A DNA stretch of 64,000 nt from CAYNKA01 sp964397655. Its GTDB lineage: Bacteria; Spirochaetota; Spirochaetia; DTKZ01. Positions 26,017-34,208 of this stretch are shown here, in pieces (positions within the stretch are counted from its first letter, which is position 1; the number at the start of each line of letters is the position of its first letter). The stretch spans positions 1-64,000 of the forward strand of contig CAYNKA010000009.1 in the NCBI GenBank assembly GCA_964397655.1, given 5' to 3'. Under the pieces are notes generated by a model. That model was not told the DNA's origin, did not search any database, and worked only from the letters and a program-made list of their open reading frames with translations. The translations under genes and the position numbers were made by a program.

Positions 26017-28110
26017 GTGAAAAAGAAGACATCCCTCACCGTTCGCGTCGCCCTCGTCATGATCGCCCTCGTGGGCATCGTGCTCGCCGGGGGCATATTC
26101 GTCATCAGCCTCAATCTTTCCTCTGCCGTCGATTCGCTCGTCGCGTCCGACAGCCTCCAAGTGGCCAAGGCCCGCGCTTCCGAGATTTCGCGGCTCATGG
26201 AATCCCACCTCCTCGAGCTCAACGTCATCGCGCTCGCCGAATCGACGAGGAGGGGCACCGAGAAGGAGGCCGAGGCCTTCATCGATTACCTCATCGGCAA
26301 GGTGAGCGCCGACATTTCCAACGTACTCATCGCCTGGCCCGACGGCAGGGCCACGACGCAGTCCGGAAAATACGTGGACGTGAGGGAGCGGCCGTACTTC
26401 AAGGAAATATTCCAGAACGGAAAGGACTTCGGCATCAGCGATCCGCTGGTGTCGAAGAACTCCGGCAAGCCCTGCGTGATCCTCACCAAGGCGGTGAAGG
26501 GCGCGGACGGGCGAACGCGCGCCCTGGTCGGTTTCGAGATGCAGCTCGCCAAGCTTTCCGAGATAACCTCGTCCGTCCAGATGGGGAAGTCCGGCTACGG
26601 CTGGCTCATCGACAACCGAGGCGTCGTCATCGCCTTTCCGGACGGAAACGCCGTCCTCAAGCTCAATGCGACCGAGGCCGACGCCTCCGCCGGGTACGCG
26701 GGCTTGAGCGGGCTCGCGAAGCGAATGCTCGCGGCCGATTCGGGGACGGGAGTATACCGGAAACCGGACGGCGCGATGCACACGACCTATTTCGCGAAGG
26801 TTCCGAACACTCCCGGCTGGGTTCTGGGAGTGAGCATCCCGACGGCCGAAACCAGGGAGACCCTGTTTTCCGTGTTCAAGATCCTCGTCCTCGTCGTCTT
26901 GGCGGGCGTCGCTTCGGCAGTCGGGGCCTCCGTGCTTCTCGCGAGGTCGATCACGAAACCGGTGAAGCTCGCGGCCGCCGGCTTCCACGAGCTCGCCCAG
27001 GGCGAGGCGGACCTCACGAAGGGGCTCGGCATACGCCGGAGCGACGAGATCGGCGACCTCGCGAGGGATTTCGATTCCTTCCTCGGGAAACTCAGGGAGA
27101 TCGTGGGCAGCCTGAAGGAAGTGCAGAAGGAACTCGGAGGAATCGGCTCGGAACTCCGCGGCAGCGTGGAGGAGACGGTTGGATCCGTGGAACAGATCAC
27201 CGAGAGGATCGAACACGTGCGCGGGCTTTCCAGGAACGAGACAGCGGGGATCGAGGAAGCCTCGAGCGCGGTGGCGCAGATAGCCAAGACCATCGAGAGT
27301 CTCGACGTCCTCATCGCGAACCAGGCCTCGAGCATAACCGAGGCCTCGGCCTCCATCGAGGAAATGGTCGGCAACATCAACGCGATAGGGTCGTCGATGG
27401 AGCGGATAGGATCGGAATTCTCGGCCATTTCCGGAGCTTCGGAGGAAGGCAAGCACATTCAGGCCGAGGCTCGCCGGAGGATCGCCGAGATAGCCGAACA
27501 GTCGAAGACCCTCCTCGAGGCGAACAAGACCATAGCCGTCATCGCCTCGCAGACGAACCTCCTCGCCATGAACGCGGCGATCGAAGCGGCACACGCCGGC
27601 GACTCGGGTCTGGGATTCTCGGTGGTCGCCGACGAGATCAGGCGGCTTGCCGAGACTTCGTCCGGACAATCGAAGACCATAGGCGCCGAGCTCAAGAAGG
27701 TCCTCGAGAGCATCATGGACGTGGTCGAATCCTCGAGGAGATCAGAGACCGCGTTCGAACGCCTGGCCTCCCTCATCTCCTCAACCGAAAACCTCGTGCG
27801 GGAGGTGAGGCAGGCGCTGTCCGAGCAGCGGGAGGGTTCCTCCCAGGTGCTCGACGCCCTTCAGGCGATGAACGACATCACCTCACAGGTGAGGACGGGC
27901 TCGTCGGAGATGAGCGCCGGGAACAGGACGATCCTGGAGGAAATGGTCCGCCTCAAGCTGTCGGCGGTACAGATCTCCGAAAGCATGGAGGAGGTGGCAA
28001 CCGGTTCGCGGGGTATCGCGGAGAGCGCGAAGAAGGTGGCGAACGTTGCGGAGAGCACCGGCGACACCATTCGGCACATGGAAACCGCGATCGGGCGCTT
28101 CAGGGTCTGA
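26017..28110 (+). CDS. methyl-accepting chemotaxis protein
   Basis: 697 residues. A first transmembrane helix (about 9-31) is followed by a periplasmic double-Cache-like sensor domain, a second transmembrane helix (about 288-310), a HAMP domain (SITKPVKLAAAGFHELAQGEADL) and a long cytoplasmic coiled coil. The hairpin tip QTNLLAMNAAIEAAHAG..GFSVVADEIRRLAE (about 512-550) is the invariant CheA/CheW-contact region. The sensor probably binds a small amino-acid- or carboxylate-like ligand, as Cache domains usually do, but the ligand is unknown. The start is GTG at 26017 with GGAGCGGA upstream. No other chemotaxis genes are adjacent. Confidence 0.93.
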   Translation: MKKKTSLTVRVALVMIALVGIVLAGGIFVISLNLSSAVDSLVASDSLQVAKARASEISRLMESHLLELNVIALAESTRRGTEKEAEAFIDYLIGKVSADISNVLIAWPDGRATTQSGKYVDVRERPYFKEIFQNGKDFGISDPLVSKNSGKPCVILTKAVKGADGRTRALVGFEMQLAKLSEITSSVQMGKSGYGWLIDNRGVVIAFPDGNAVLKLNATEADASAGYAGLSGLAKRMLAADSGTGVYRKPDGAMHTTYFAKVPNTPGWVLGVSIPTAETRETLFSVFKILVLVVLAGVASAVGASVLLARSITKPVKLAAAGFHELAQGEADLTKGLGIRRSDEIGDLARDFDSFLGKLREIVGSLKEVQKELGGIGSELRGSVEETVGSVEQITERIEHVRGLSRNETAGIEEASSAVAQIAKTIESLDVLIANQASSITEASASIEEMVGNINAIGSSMERIGSEFSAISGASEEGKHIQAEARRRIAEIAEQSKTLLEANKTIAVIASQTNLLAMNAAIEAAHAGDSGLGFSVVADEIRRLAETSSGQSKTIGAELKKVLESIMDVVESSRRSETAFERLASLISSTENLVREVRQALSEQREGSSQVLDALQAMNDITSQVRTGSSEMSAGNRTILEEMVRLKLSAVQISESMEEVATGSRGIAESAKKVANVAESTGDTIRHMETAIGRFRV

Positions 28111-28142
28111 AGCGCCGCCTCCGGCCGAGCCGGACGAATCGC

Positions 28143-28700
28143 TCAGGACTGGAAGATCGGCAGGCGCTCGAGGTAGACGAGATCGTCCTTGTCGTAGCCG
28201 GCCTCTTCCAGGAGCACCGCGGCCTTGCAGATCACCTTGCATCCTACCTTAGCGAGGAGCTTCTCGAGCGATTTGATCGACCCGCCCGTCGACACCACGT
28301 CGTCGACGATGCAGACGTTCCTGCCCTTGATGCTCTCCACATCGGGACCGTCCAGGACGAGAAGCTGCTCGCCGGCCGTAGTGATCGAGGTGACCTTTTC
28401 CACGACGGGATCGCTCATGTAGGACTTCAGCGATTTCCTCGCCACGATGTAGTTCACCTGGAGGAGCTCGGCGAGCACGTGCGTGAGGGGGATGGCCTTC
28501 GCTTCGGGGCAGACGAGAACGTCTATCCGGTATTTCGGGAATTGCGGATGGTCGTAGAGGGCCCGTGCGGTCTTCTCGATGAGCTCGGTGTCGCCGAGCA
28601 TGACGAAGCTCGCTATCGTGAGCTTGTCGTTGATCCTGATCTTCGGGAGCCGGCGCCTCAGGCCGGCTATGTTCAGCGTGTGGAAATTCTTCTCGTCCAT
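28143..28700 (-). CDS. purine phosphoribosyltransferase (adenine/xanthine type)
   Basis: 185 residues with the PRPP-binding loop VCIVDDVVSTGGSIKSLEKLL (about 130-150) of type I phosphoribosyltransferases and a VCPEAKAIPLTHVLAELL segment typical of adenine phosphoribosyltransferase relatives. It converts a purine base plus PRPP to the nucleotide in the cytoplasm. Co-directional with the permease gene upstream of it (12 bases between), forming a base-uptake and salvage pair. Base specificity (adenine, xanthine or another) is not readable, so no symbol is given. Confidence 0.82.
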   Translation of the reverse strand: MDEKNFHTLNIAGLRRRLPKIRINDKLTIASFVMLGDTELIEKTARALYDHPQFPKYRIDVLVCPEAKAIPLTHVLAELLQVNYIVARKSLKSYMSDPVVEKVTSITTAGEQLLVLDGPDVESIKGRNVCIVDDVVSTGGSIKSLEKLLAKVGCKVICKAAVLLEEAGYDKDDLVYLERLPIFQS

Positions 28701-28712
28701 CGAAGCGTCCCC

Positions 28713-29846
28713 TTAGAGGCCGAAGAAGGCGGCCTTCACGATGATGCCCGCGATCATGCCGTAGAAGGGATTGAACCTGGCCGTGACGATGACCGTAGCG
28801 CCGATGATCATGCCCATGGGGCCGAAACCGTAGGGACCTTTGAACGCGCCGCCTTGGGCGAGGGCGTCGGCGATGTTCGTAGCGAACGTAACGAAGGCGC
28901 CGAGGACGAAGAGGAATCCGGTGATGGACGACTTGTGCACGAACCTGCCGATCACGGGGAGAAGCTTGAGGAGCAGGATGAAGGCCATGATCCCCATCAT
29001 GAGCACGGAGGCGAGAAGTGGGTTGGGGGCGGTGGCGGTGCCGGAAATTATCGCCTCGACGGGGCCGCCGCCGAGGAAGGTGGAGCCCATGTCCGCGAGG
29101 CAGGAATAGATGGAGAGATGGTCGATGTTCGTGTTCACGCCTGCGATGCTTCCGGTGATCTTCCCGAAGGAGATGTTGGCTCCGATGTTGAGGCAGGCGA
29201 TGGAAAGTCCGCCGAGCACGATATTGCGGTTCGTCCAGAATTTCCATTCGATGTTGCCTACGTGGAACCTTTCGAGCGAGGCGTCGATGTGCGGGGTGTC
29301 GACCTTCAGCTTGAGCTTTTCCCTGAAGAAGGGGACGTAGCGGATCAGGATGTAGAGGACCGTCGAAACGGCCACGGAAACGATGATCGTCCATGCCAGA
29401 TCCTTCTTCACGAACCAGACGACGAGGGCGGTGACGAGGGAAACGGCTCCCGTGATCCGCTCCGAATTGAGAAGGTCGATTGACACGTTGGCGAGCATGA
29501 TGCCGACCCCCGCCATCATGGAGAACACGATGACAGGTCCGATGAAGGAGACGATCGCCTCGTTCAGGCCGAGGATCGACGGGATGAGCAGGAAAAGCCC
29601 GCCCCAGAAAACCAACGAAAGCCGTTCTCGGATGTTGCCGCCCAGTGTCCCTGCGAGGGTGATCGTCTCGGCCTGGAAAGAGATGGTGGCGACGGAATTG
29701 AAGGCCAACGATCCTGCAATGCCGATCAGAAACGCTATCGCCGTCGGAAAGGCGGCGAATCCGTAGGTGAGGGCGAGGAGTCCCTGGGGAATCCCGTTCA
29801 CGACGACCGCGAGCGCGGTGAGAATATTCTGCATGAATGCTTCCAT
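28713..29846 (-). CDS. NCS2-type purine/nucleobase permease
   Basis: 377 residues with ten or more hydrophobic segments. GGGPVEAIISGTATAPNP (about 266-283) is the substrate-site region of the NCS2/AzgA nucleobase transporters. It probably imports a purine with protons for the phosphoribosyltransferase encoded next. The first ATG, at 29846, has AGGAGG but 14 bases away, so initiation may be inefficient. The palindrome TGCAATGATTGCA lies just upstream of that Shine-Dalgarno. The gene is somewhat short for the family (usually 430 or more), with less N-terminal extension. Confidence 0.75.
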   Translation of the reverse strand: MEAFMQNILTALAVVVNGIPQGLLALTYGFAAFPTAIAFLIGIAGSLAFNSVATISFQAETITLAGTLGGNIRERLSLVFWGGLFLLIPSILGLNEAIVSFIGPVIVFSMMAGVGIMLANVSIDLLNSERITGAVSLVTALVVWFVKKDLAWTIIVSVAVSTVLYILIRYVPFFREKLKLKVDTPHIDASLERFHVGNIEWKFWTNRNIVLGGLSIACLNIGANISFGKITGSIAGVNTNIDHLSIYSCLADMGSTFLGGGPVEAIISGTATAPNPLLASVLMMGIMAFILLLKLLPVIGRFVHKSSITGFLFVLGAFVTFATNIADALAQGGAFKGPYGFGPMGMIIGATVIVTARFNPFYGMIAGIIVKAAFFGL

Positions 29847-29872
29847 AGGTAAACGTTGGACCTCCTAATAGC

Positions 29873-29885
29873 TGCAATGATTGCA
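29873..29885. promoter_or_regulatory. palindrome in the permease leader, candidate operator
   Basis: TGCAATGATTGCA, a perfect 13-base palindrome 27 bases before the permease start codon, in the divergent region shared with the dehydrogenase gene at 30030. Its position suits a repressor site, but no cognate regulator is seen. Confidence 0.3.
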
Positions 29886-30029
29886 AGTAATTACTATCAT
29901 AAGATCGTCCTTTCGTAAAGCGAAAACCGAATATTTATGCACTTTTTACGAGAAGTTATAGAATATAAAATACCATTTGATGGAGCGGAGCGAATGGTAT
30001 ATCCTTGCCGCGATGACGGGGAGGATAGT

Positions 30030-30836
30030 ATGTCGATTGAAACCATGTTCAGCCTCGATGGGAAGGTGGCGATGGTCACCGGGGCCTCGCAATGGCTGGG
30101 TTTCGATGTCGCTTCCGTATTCGCTGAGGCGGGGGCATCCGTCGCGGTGACGTCCCGCGATCCGGCGAAGGTCGAGGAGACAGCGGCCCGAATCGCGAAG
30201 GAGTACGGAGTCGAAACCAGGGGATTCGTCCTGGAAGTGACCGATCATGCTTCGGTCGTGCGGTGCTTCGAGGCCGTGAAGGCCTGGAAGGGAAGGCTGG
30301 ACGTCCTCGTGAACAACGCGGGAGGAGGCTCGGGCAAGAGCACGGCGAACATCCTGCTTCGAAGCCCCGAGGACGAGGAATCGATGGTGAAGACGAACCT
30401 TCTCGGCACGCTCTACTGCTGCCAGGAGGCCGCGAAGATCATGAGCTCCAGGAAAAGCGGCTCCATCGTGAACATCGCATCGGCCTCGGGTCTCGTGGGC
30501 AGGGATCGGAGGATGTACGAGCGGAGCGGGATGAAGGGCCAGCCCGTGGATTACGCCGCGGCCAAAGCCGGCGTGATAGGGCTCACCCGCGACCTCGCCG
30601 CGGCCCTCGGCCCCTACGGGATCAGGGTGAACTCCATCTCGCCGGGCGGATTCGAGAAGCCCGGAGACCTGCCCGAGCGATTCATGAAGGATTACGCGGC
30701 CGAAACCATGCTCGGGCGATGGGGCAGGATGGGGACGGACATCAAGGGGGCCGCGCTCTTTCTCGCGACCTCGGCCTCCGACTACGTGACCGGGCACAAC
30801 CTCGTCGTCGACGGGGGATTCAGCGTCTTCAAATGA
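30030..30836 (+). CDS. short-chain dehydrogenase (gluconate 5-dehydrogenase-like)
   Basis: 268 residues, classical SDR size. Active-site residues are present: Ser in NIASASG, the Tyr-x3-Lys pair in VDYAAAKAG, and the NNAG motif. The C-terminal VVDGGFSV is typical of the FabG/gluconate 5-dehydrogenase branch. The dinucleotide motif is odd: TGASQWLG instead of TGxxxGxG, with Trp at the middle glycine. The start is the ATG at 30030 with GGGGAGGA upstream. The next gene, a Gfo/Idh/MocA oxidoreductase, begins 10 bases later, so the pair probably acts on a sugar or sugar acid, with a disrupted gene as third member. Confidence 0.8.
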   Translation: MSIETMFSLDGKVAMVTGASQWLGFDVASVFAEAGASVAVTSRDPAKVEETAARIAKEYGVETRGFVLEVTDHASVVRCFEAVKAWKGRLDVLVNNAGGGSGKSTANILLRSPEDEESMVKTNLLGTLYCCQEAAKIMSSRKSGSIVNIASASGLVGRDRRMYERSGMKGQPVDYAAAKAGVIGLTRDLAAALGPYGIRVNSISPGGFEKPGDLPERFMKDYAAETMLGRWGRMGTDIKGAALFLATSASDYVTGHNLVVDGGFSVFK

Positions 30837-30846
30837 CGAGGAAAGC

Positions 30847-31830
30847 ATGAAAGATTGGCGCGATCTATCGGTTCTTATCGCCGGCTGCGGTTCCATCGGG
30901 AAGCGGCACGCCAGGGTCCTCAAGTCGCTCGGCGTGAGGAGGATCAGGGCCCTGGACGTAAGCGAAGCGCAACGGGCAGGCTTGAAGGCCGAAGTGTACG
31001 TCGAGCGGGAGTACGGGGACTACGAAACGGCCCTCGGGGACAAACAGGACGTAGTCCTTCTCTGCACTCCGGCGGACCTCCACATATCCATGGCGATCCG
31101 AGCTCTGGAGAGCGGATCCGCGGTGTTCAGCGAAAAGCCGCTCGCCTACGTCAAAACCGGGCTTGCCGAACTCAAGTCCGTTCTGGAACGGACGAATCTC
31201 CCCTTCGCGGTCGCGTTCTGCTTCCGCCATCACGAGGTCCTCGCAGAGGCGAAACGGATCGCGGACGGCGGCGAGATCGGAAAGGTCAGGACCCTCAGGC
31301 TCAGGATGAGCGAGAACCTCGCGGACGTCAGGCCGGATTACCGCAGCCTCGCGACCCTGACCTCGGGAGGCGTCTACGATCTCACGCACGAGATCGACCT
31401 CGCCTTCTGGCTCGCGGGAAGGAACGCGAAGCTCGAGGAGGTCCGGATGATGGACGGGGTGGTGAGCGATCTCGGCTTCACCCGGCCCGACTTCGCATCG
31501 CTTTCGCTCCGCCTCTCCAACGAGGTACGCGCCCAGGTCTATCTGGACTTTTTCAGCGTGCCGAGGACCCGGGTCACGGAGATCATGGGGAGCGAGGGGA
31601 CGGTGAAGGTGGAATTCGCGGATTGGAACGAGGCGACCCTGTCGGTCTACCGGAAAAAGACAGGAGCATGGGAAACGACGAAGACGGCGACCGAACGGGA
31701 TTTCATGTTCCGCGAGGAGGACGAGGAATTCCTCCGTTTCGCCGCCGGCGAGGCAGTCGAGCCGGCATGCCCCCTGGAGGAAGCCGAAAAGAGCCTCGAG
31801 ATCCTGCACCGTGCGCTCGCGAGGACATAG
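30847..31830 (+). CDS. Gfo/Idh/MocA-family oxidoreductase
   Basis: 327 residues. The Rossmann motif VLIAGCGSIGKRHARVL (about 9-25) binds NAD(P), and SEKPLAY (about 98-104) carries the family's catalytic EKP lysine. SGGVYDLTHEID (about 176-187) is the usual substrate-binding region of the second domain. Family members oxidise or reduce sugars, inositols and related polyols. Co-directional with the preceding SDR gene and followed after 4 bases by the remnant of a uroporphyrinogen-decarboxylase-like gene, so this was once a three-gene operon. The substrate is unknown. Confidence 0.85.
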   Translation: MKDWRDLSVLIAGCGSIGKRHARVLKSLGVRRIRALDVSEAQRAGLKAEVYVEREYGDYETALGDKQDVVLLCTPADLHISMAIRALESGSAVFSEKPLAYVKTGLAELKSVLERTNLPFAVAFCFRHHEVLAEAKRIADGGEIGKVRTLRLRMSENLADVRPDYRSLATLTSGGVYDLTHEIDLAFWLAGRNAKLEEVRMMDGVVSDLGFTRPDFASLSLRLSNEVRAQVYLDFFSVPRTRVTEIMGSEGTVKVEFADWNEATLSVYRKKTGAWETTKTATERDFMFREEDEEFLRFAAGEAVEPACPLEEAEKSLEILHRALART

Positions 31831-31834
31831 GGCC

Positions 31835-32075
31835 ATGACGGGAAAGGAGAGAGTTTTCGCCGCCCTGGACGGGAAGCCGGCGGAACGGCTGCTTCACGAA
31901 TGGGGCCTATGTTTGCATGGACACCCAGCGCCTCCTGTCGGAAGGCGGGACCGATGAGGGAGCCGCCTTCGTCCGCCGCCTCGCCGCAACCCCGGGAGAA
32001 GGAGGAGGCTTAATCGAAGCCCCGAGCCACGTGCTCCAGACCGCCGTGCCGACCGTGAACATCGTGGCCCTGTAA
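31835..32075 (+). pseudogene. deleted uroporphyrinogen-decarboxylase-family gene remnant
   Basis: The start ATG at 31835 reads MTGKERVFAALDGKPAERL, a typical N-terminus of URO-D/methylcobamide methyltransferase-like proteins. From about 31906 a different frame reads YVCMDTQRLLSEGGTDEGAA, then GEGGGLIEAPSHVLQ, and ends VPTVNIVAL at a TAA (32073-32075), the typical C-terminus of the same family. The middle, about 250 codons, is missing, and the two ends are out of frame by one base. The junction lies around 31899-31912. This is a clear internal-deletion pseudogene in an otherwise gene-free stretch of 379 bases. Confidence 0.75.
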
Positions 32076-32197
32076 CGGGGCCGCGGGCTCGTTTCGGGGT
32101 GCACGGAAGCGATGAGGCCTTCCGGCGGTGCTTCCCCGAGAACCCGTCGCCGGGTCTCGGAGCGGAGGCTTTCACTTTCATTTCACGGAAACCGAGG

Positions 32198-32203
32198 TAT
32201 AAT
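32198..32203 (+). promoter_or_regulatory. -10 element abutting the start codon of the membrane ferredoxin gene
   Basis: TATAAT ends six bases before the ATG at 32210, so transcription would begin on the A of the start codon. A -35 resembling CTTTCA lies 17 bases upstream and is poor. Confidence 0.5.
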
Positions 32204-32209
32204 CCTCCC

Positions 32210-33058
32210 ATGCGTACGATCGTTCTTCCTTTCCTTTTGGGCGTTTTCCTCGCCGCGTTTCTGCGCGCGACGGTCGGCTGGTGGGGCTTCCTCGTTCTGT
32301 TCCCATGGATCGGGTTCTCGCTCTCCGTCGGCATGTTCGTCAGACTGCGGCTACCGAATCCGAGGAAGGACCTCGGAAGAAGGATCGCGATCCTCATGGT
32401 GCTTCCCGCGCTTCTCCTGTTCGTACCCCTGGTGAACAACGAGAATTTCCAGCTCGAAGGGATCGTGCTCCTCATTGCCATCGGCTACTTTTCCAAAGGT
32501 GTAATCCATTACGCCGTCGCGAAGGTTTTCGGTCCGCTCGTATGGGGGCGGGGTTTCTGCGGCTGGGCCTGCTGGACCGCGGCGGTCCTGGAGTGGCTTC
32601 CCGTGCGGGACGACCGGAAAACGATCCCGGCCCGGGCCGCAAACCTGAGGGTCGCCGTTTTCGCCCTTTCCGTCAGTTTACCCCTGGTCCTCGTGTTCTT
32701 TTGCGGCTTCGACGTCCGTCGTGATTACCTCTATAAAAGCGAGATGTACTGGATGCTCGCGGGGAACGCTCTCTATTACGCGATCGCGGTCCCGCTCGCC
32801 TTCGCGTTCAGGGACCGCCGCGCCTTCTGCAAGATCGCCTGCCCGGTTTCCCTGGTGATGAAGGTTCCCGCGCGTTTCGCCAGGCTCAAGGTGCGGCCGT
32901 CGAGCGCGAAGTGCCTGGAATGCGGCCTCTGCAACGAGGCCTGCCCGATGGATGTGGACGTCAGGTCCTTCATCGCGAAGGGGCTTCCTGTCGGAGACAC
33001 CGAGTGCATCCTCTGCGGCAGGTGCAGGATCGCGTGTCCCGCCGGGGCGATGAATTAG
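32210..33058 (+). CDS. NapH/CcoG-like membrane protein with two 4Fe-4S clusters
   Basis: 282 residues. Five or so membrane segments are followed by two ferredoxin motifs: CLECGLCNEACPMDVD and CILCGRCRIACPAG near the C-terminus. Two further cysteine motifs sit at membrane edges, RGFCGWACW (about 114-122) and FCKIACPVS, as in NapH, NosR and RdxA/CcoG. Such proteins pass electrons from the quinone pool or a cytoplasmic donor across the membrane. No partner oxidoreductase is adjacent, so the acceptor is unknown. The start ATG at 32210 has a -10 box directly before it, suggesting a leaderless mRNA. Confidence 0.8.
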   Translation: MRTIVLPFLLGVFLAAFLRATVGWWGFLVLFPWIGFSLSVGMFVRLRLPNPRKDLGRRIAILMVLPALLLFVPLVNNENFQLEGIVLLIAIGYFSKGVIHYAVAKVFGPLVWGRGFCGWACWTAAVLEWLPVRDDRKTIPARAANLRVAVFALSVSLPLVLVFFCGFDVRRDYLYKSEMYWMLAGNALYYAIAVPLAFAFRDRRAFCKIACPVSLVMKVPARFARLKVRPSSAKCLECGLCNEACPMDVDVRSFIAKGLPVGDTECILCGRCRIACPAGAMN

Positions 33059-33110
33059 AGGTCCGATGAAACGAAATTGATCGCGATCATCGGCGGCGTG
33101 GCTGCCGATA

Positions 33111-33139
33111 TTGAAGCTTTGCCGGCTTGAGGTTAAGAT
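33111..33139 (+). promoter_or_regulatory. promoter of the PRPP synthetase gene
   Basis: TTGAAG (33111-33116), 17 bases, TAAGAT (33134-33139). It ends seven bases before the ATG at 33147, so the transcript would have no leader. Confidence 0.5.
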
Positions 33140-33146
33140 TCGAGGC

Positions 33147-34115
33147 ATGGAAGAAATCATGATCTTCGCAGGGAGTTCCGGGAGAAATTTCGCCGAAAAG
33201 ATGTGCTCCTATCTGAATACGCCTCTCCAGCCCTCGGAGACGACCCGTTTTTCCGAGGGCAACACCTACGTCAAGATCGGAGCCCACGTCCGGGACGAGG
33301 AGGTGTACCTCGTCCAGCCCATAGGACCCAGGGCGAACGACGACTTCGTCGAGCTGCTTTTCTGGATGGACGCATTCAGGCGCTCCGGAGCAAAGTACAT
33401 AACCGCGGTGATGCCGTACTTCAGTTACGCGAAGGGCGACAAGAAGGACGAGCCCCGGGTCTCGATCAGGGCGCGGGTCGTCGCCGAATGCCTCGAACTG
33501 GCGGGAGCCGACAGGATCATCACCATGGACCTCCATACTCCGCAGATCCAGGGCTTCTTCAAGAAACCCGTGGACCATTTGTATGCGAGGCCGCTGCTCG
33601 TGTCCTGCGTGAGGAAACTCGGTCTGGAGAACCTCGTGATCGTGGCGCCCGACGCCGGCTCCGTCAAGAACGCGCGGAAATTCTCCGCAGACCTCGGCCT
33701 GCCTCTCGTGATCGCCGACAAGGTCCGCAGGTACAACGACGAACGGTCCGAGATCCTCGACATCGTCGGATCGGTCGGGGGCAAGAACGCGCTGATCGTC
33801 GACGATTTCAGCATCACGGGGGGAACGCTGACCGGTCTCGCCGGGGAATTGAGAAGGAAGGGGGCCGAGAGGATCTTCGCCTGCCTCTCCCATCTCCCCC
33901 TGAACCGGCAGGGAGTGAGGAACATCGAGGAGAGCGAGATCGAGTGCGTGATCTCGACCGATTCCGTCCCCAACGAGAACATCGGGGAATCGCGGAAATT
34001 CCGGATCGTCTCCATGGCTCCGGTTTTCGCGGAAGTCGTTCGGCGCATGCAGAACAGAGAGCCCATCGGAGACATCCTGGAGAATCTCCCGGACTGCGTA
34101 CTCGACTCGCTCTAG
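33147..34115 (+). CDS. prs: ribose-phosphate pyrophosphokinase (PRPP synthetase), divergent
   Basis: 322 residues. It makes PRPP from ribose 5-phosphate and ATP. Visible signatures: MPYFSYAKGDKK (the ATP-loop region, usually PYxxYARQDRK), ADRIITMDLHTPQIQGFF, VAPDAGSVKNARKF, and the PRPP loop LIVDDFSITGGTL. It differs from the canonical enzyme in having FSEGNTYV where most have FxDGE, and Lys-Gly for Arg-Gln in the loop, so it belongs to a divergent subclass and activity should not be taken as certain. The ATG at 33147 fits the promoter above; the ATG at 33159 has GGAAG before it and is the alternative. Confidence 0.82.
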   Translation: MEEIMIFAGSSGRNFAEKMCSYLNTPLQPSETTRFSEGNTYVKIGAHVRDEEVYLVQPIGPRANDDFVELLFWMDAFRRSGAKYITAVMPYFSYAKGDKKDEPRVSIRARVVAECLELAGADRIITMDLHTPQIQGFFKKPVDHLYARPLLVSCVRKLGLENLVIVAPDAGSVKNARKFSADLGLPLVIADKVRRYNDERSEILDIVGSVGGKNALIVDDFSITGGTLTGLAGELRRKGAERIFACLSHLPLNRQGVRNIEESEIECVISTDSVPNENIGESRKFRIVSMAPVFAEVVRRMQNREPIGDILENLPDCVLDSL

Positions 34116-34143
34116 GTCCTTTCGTCCGTTCCGGATAAATTGA

Positions 34144-34172
34144 TTGCATTTGGAAGATACTGGTTCCATAAT
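34144..34172 (+). promoter_or_regulatory. promoter of the DUF3100-M20 pair
   Basis: TTGCAT (34144-34149), 17 bases, CATAAT (34167-34172), with AAGGAGG and the ATG of the DUF3100 gene 26-37 bases downstream. Confidence 0.5.
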
Positions 34173-34208
34173 GAATTGTCCCGAAAAAAGGTTGCACAAG
34201 GAGGTTCT

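Noticed and set aside
26017..28110. Chemoreceptor as part of the fusion-enzyme operon
   Set aside because: There are 121 bases between the genes and no functional link; the receptor has its own start region, so I treat them as separate.
25962..29483. 1173-residue plus-strand frame spanning the chemoreceptor, phosphoribosyltransferase and permease
   Set aside because: It crosses three genes with clear motifs, and its sequence is low-complexity Arg/Gly/Glu text typical of shadow frames.
29847..30029. Purine riboswitch upstream of the nucleobase permease
   Set aside because: I looked for the conserved loop sequences and the P1 stem on the permease strand and did not find them.
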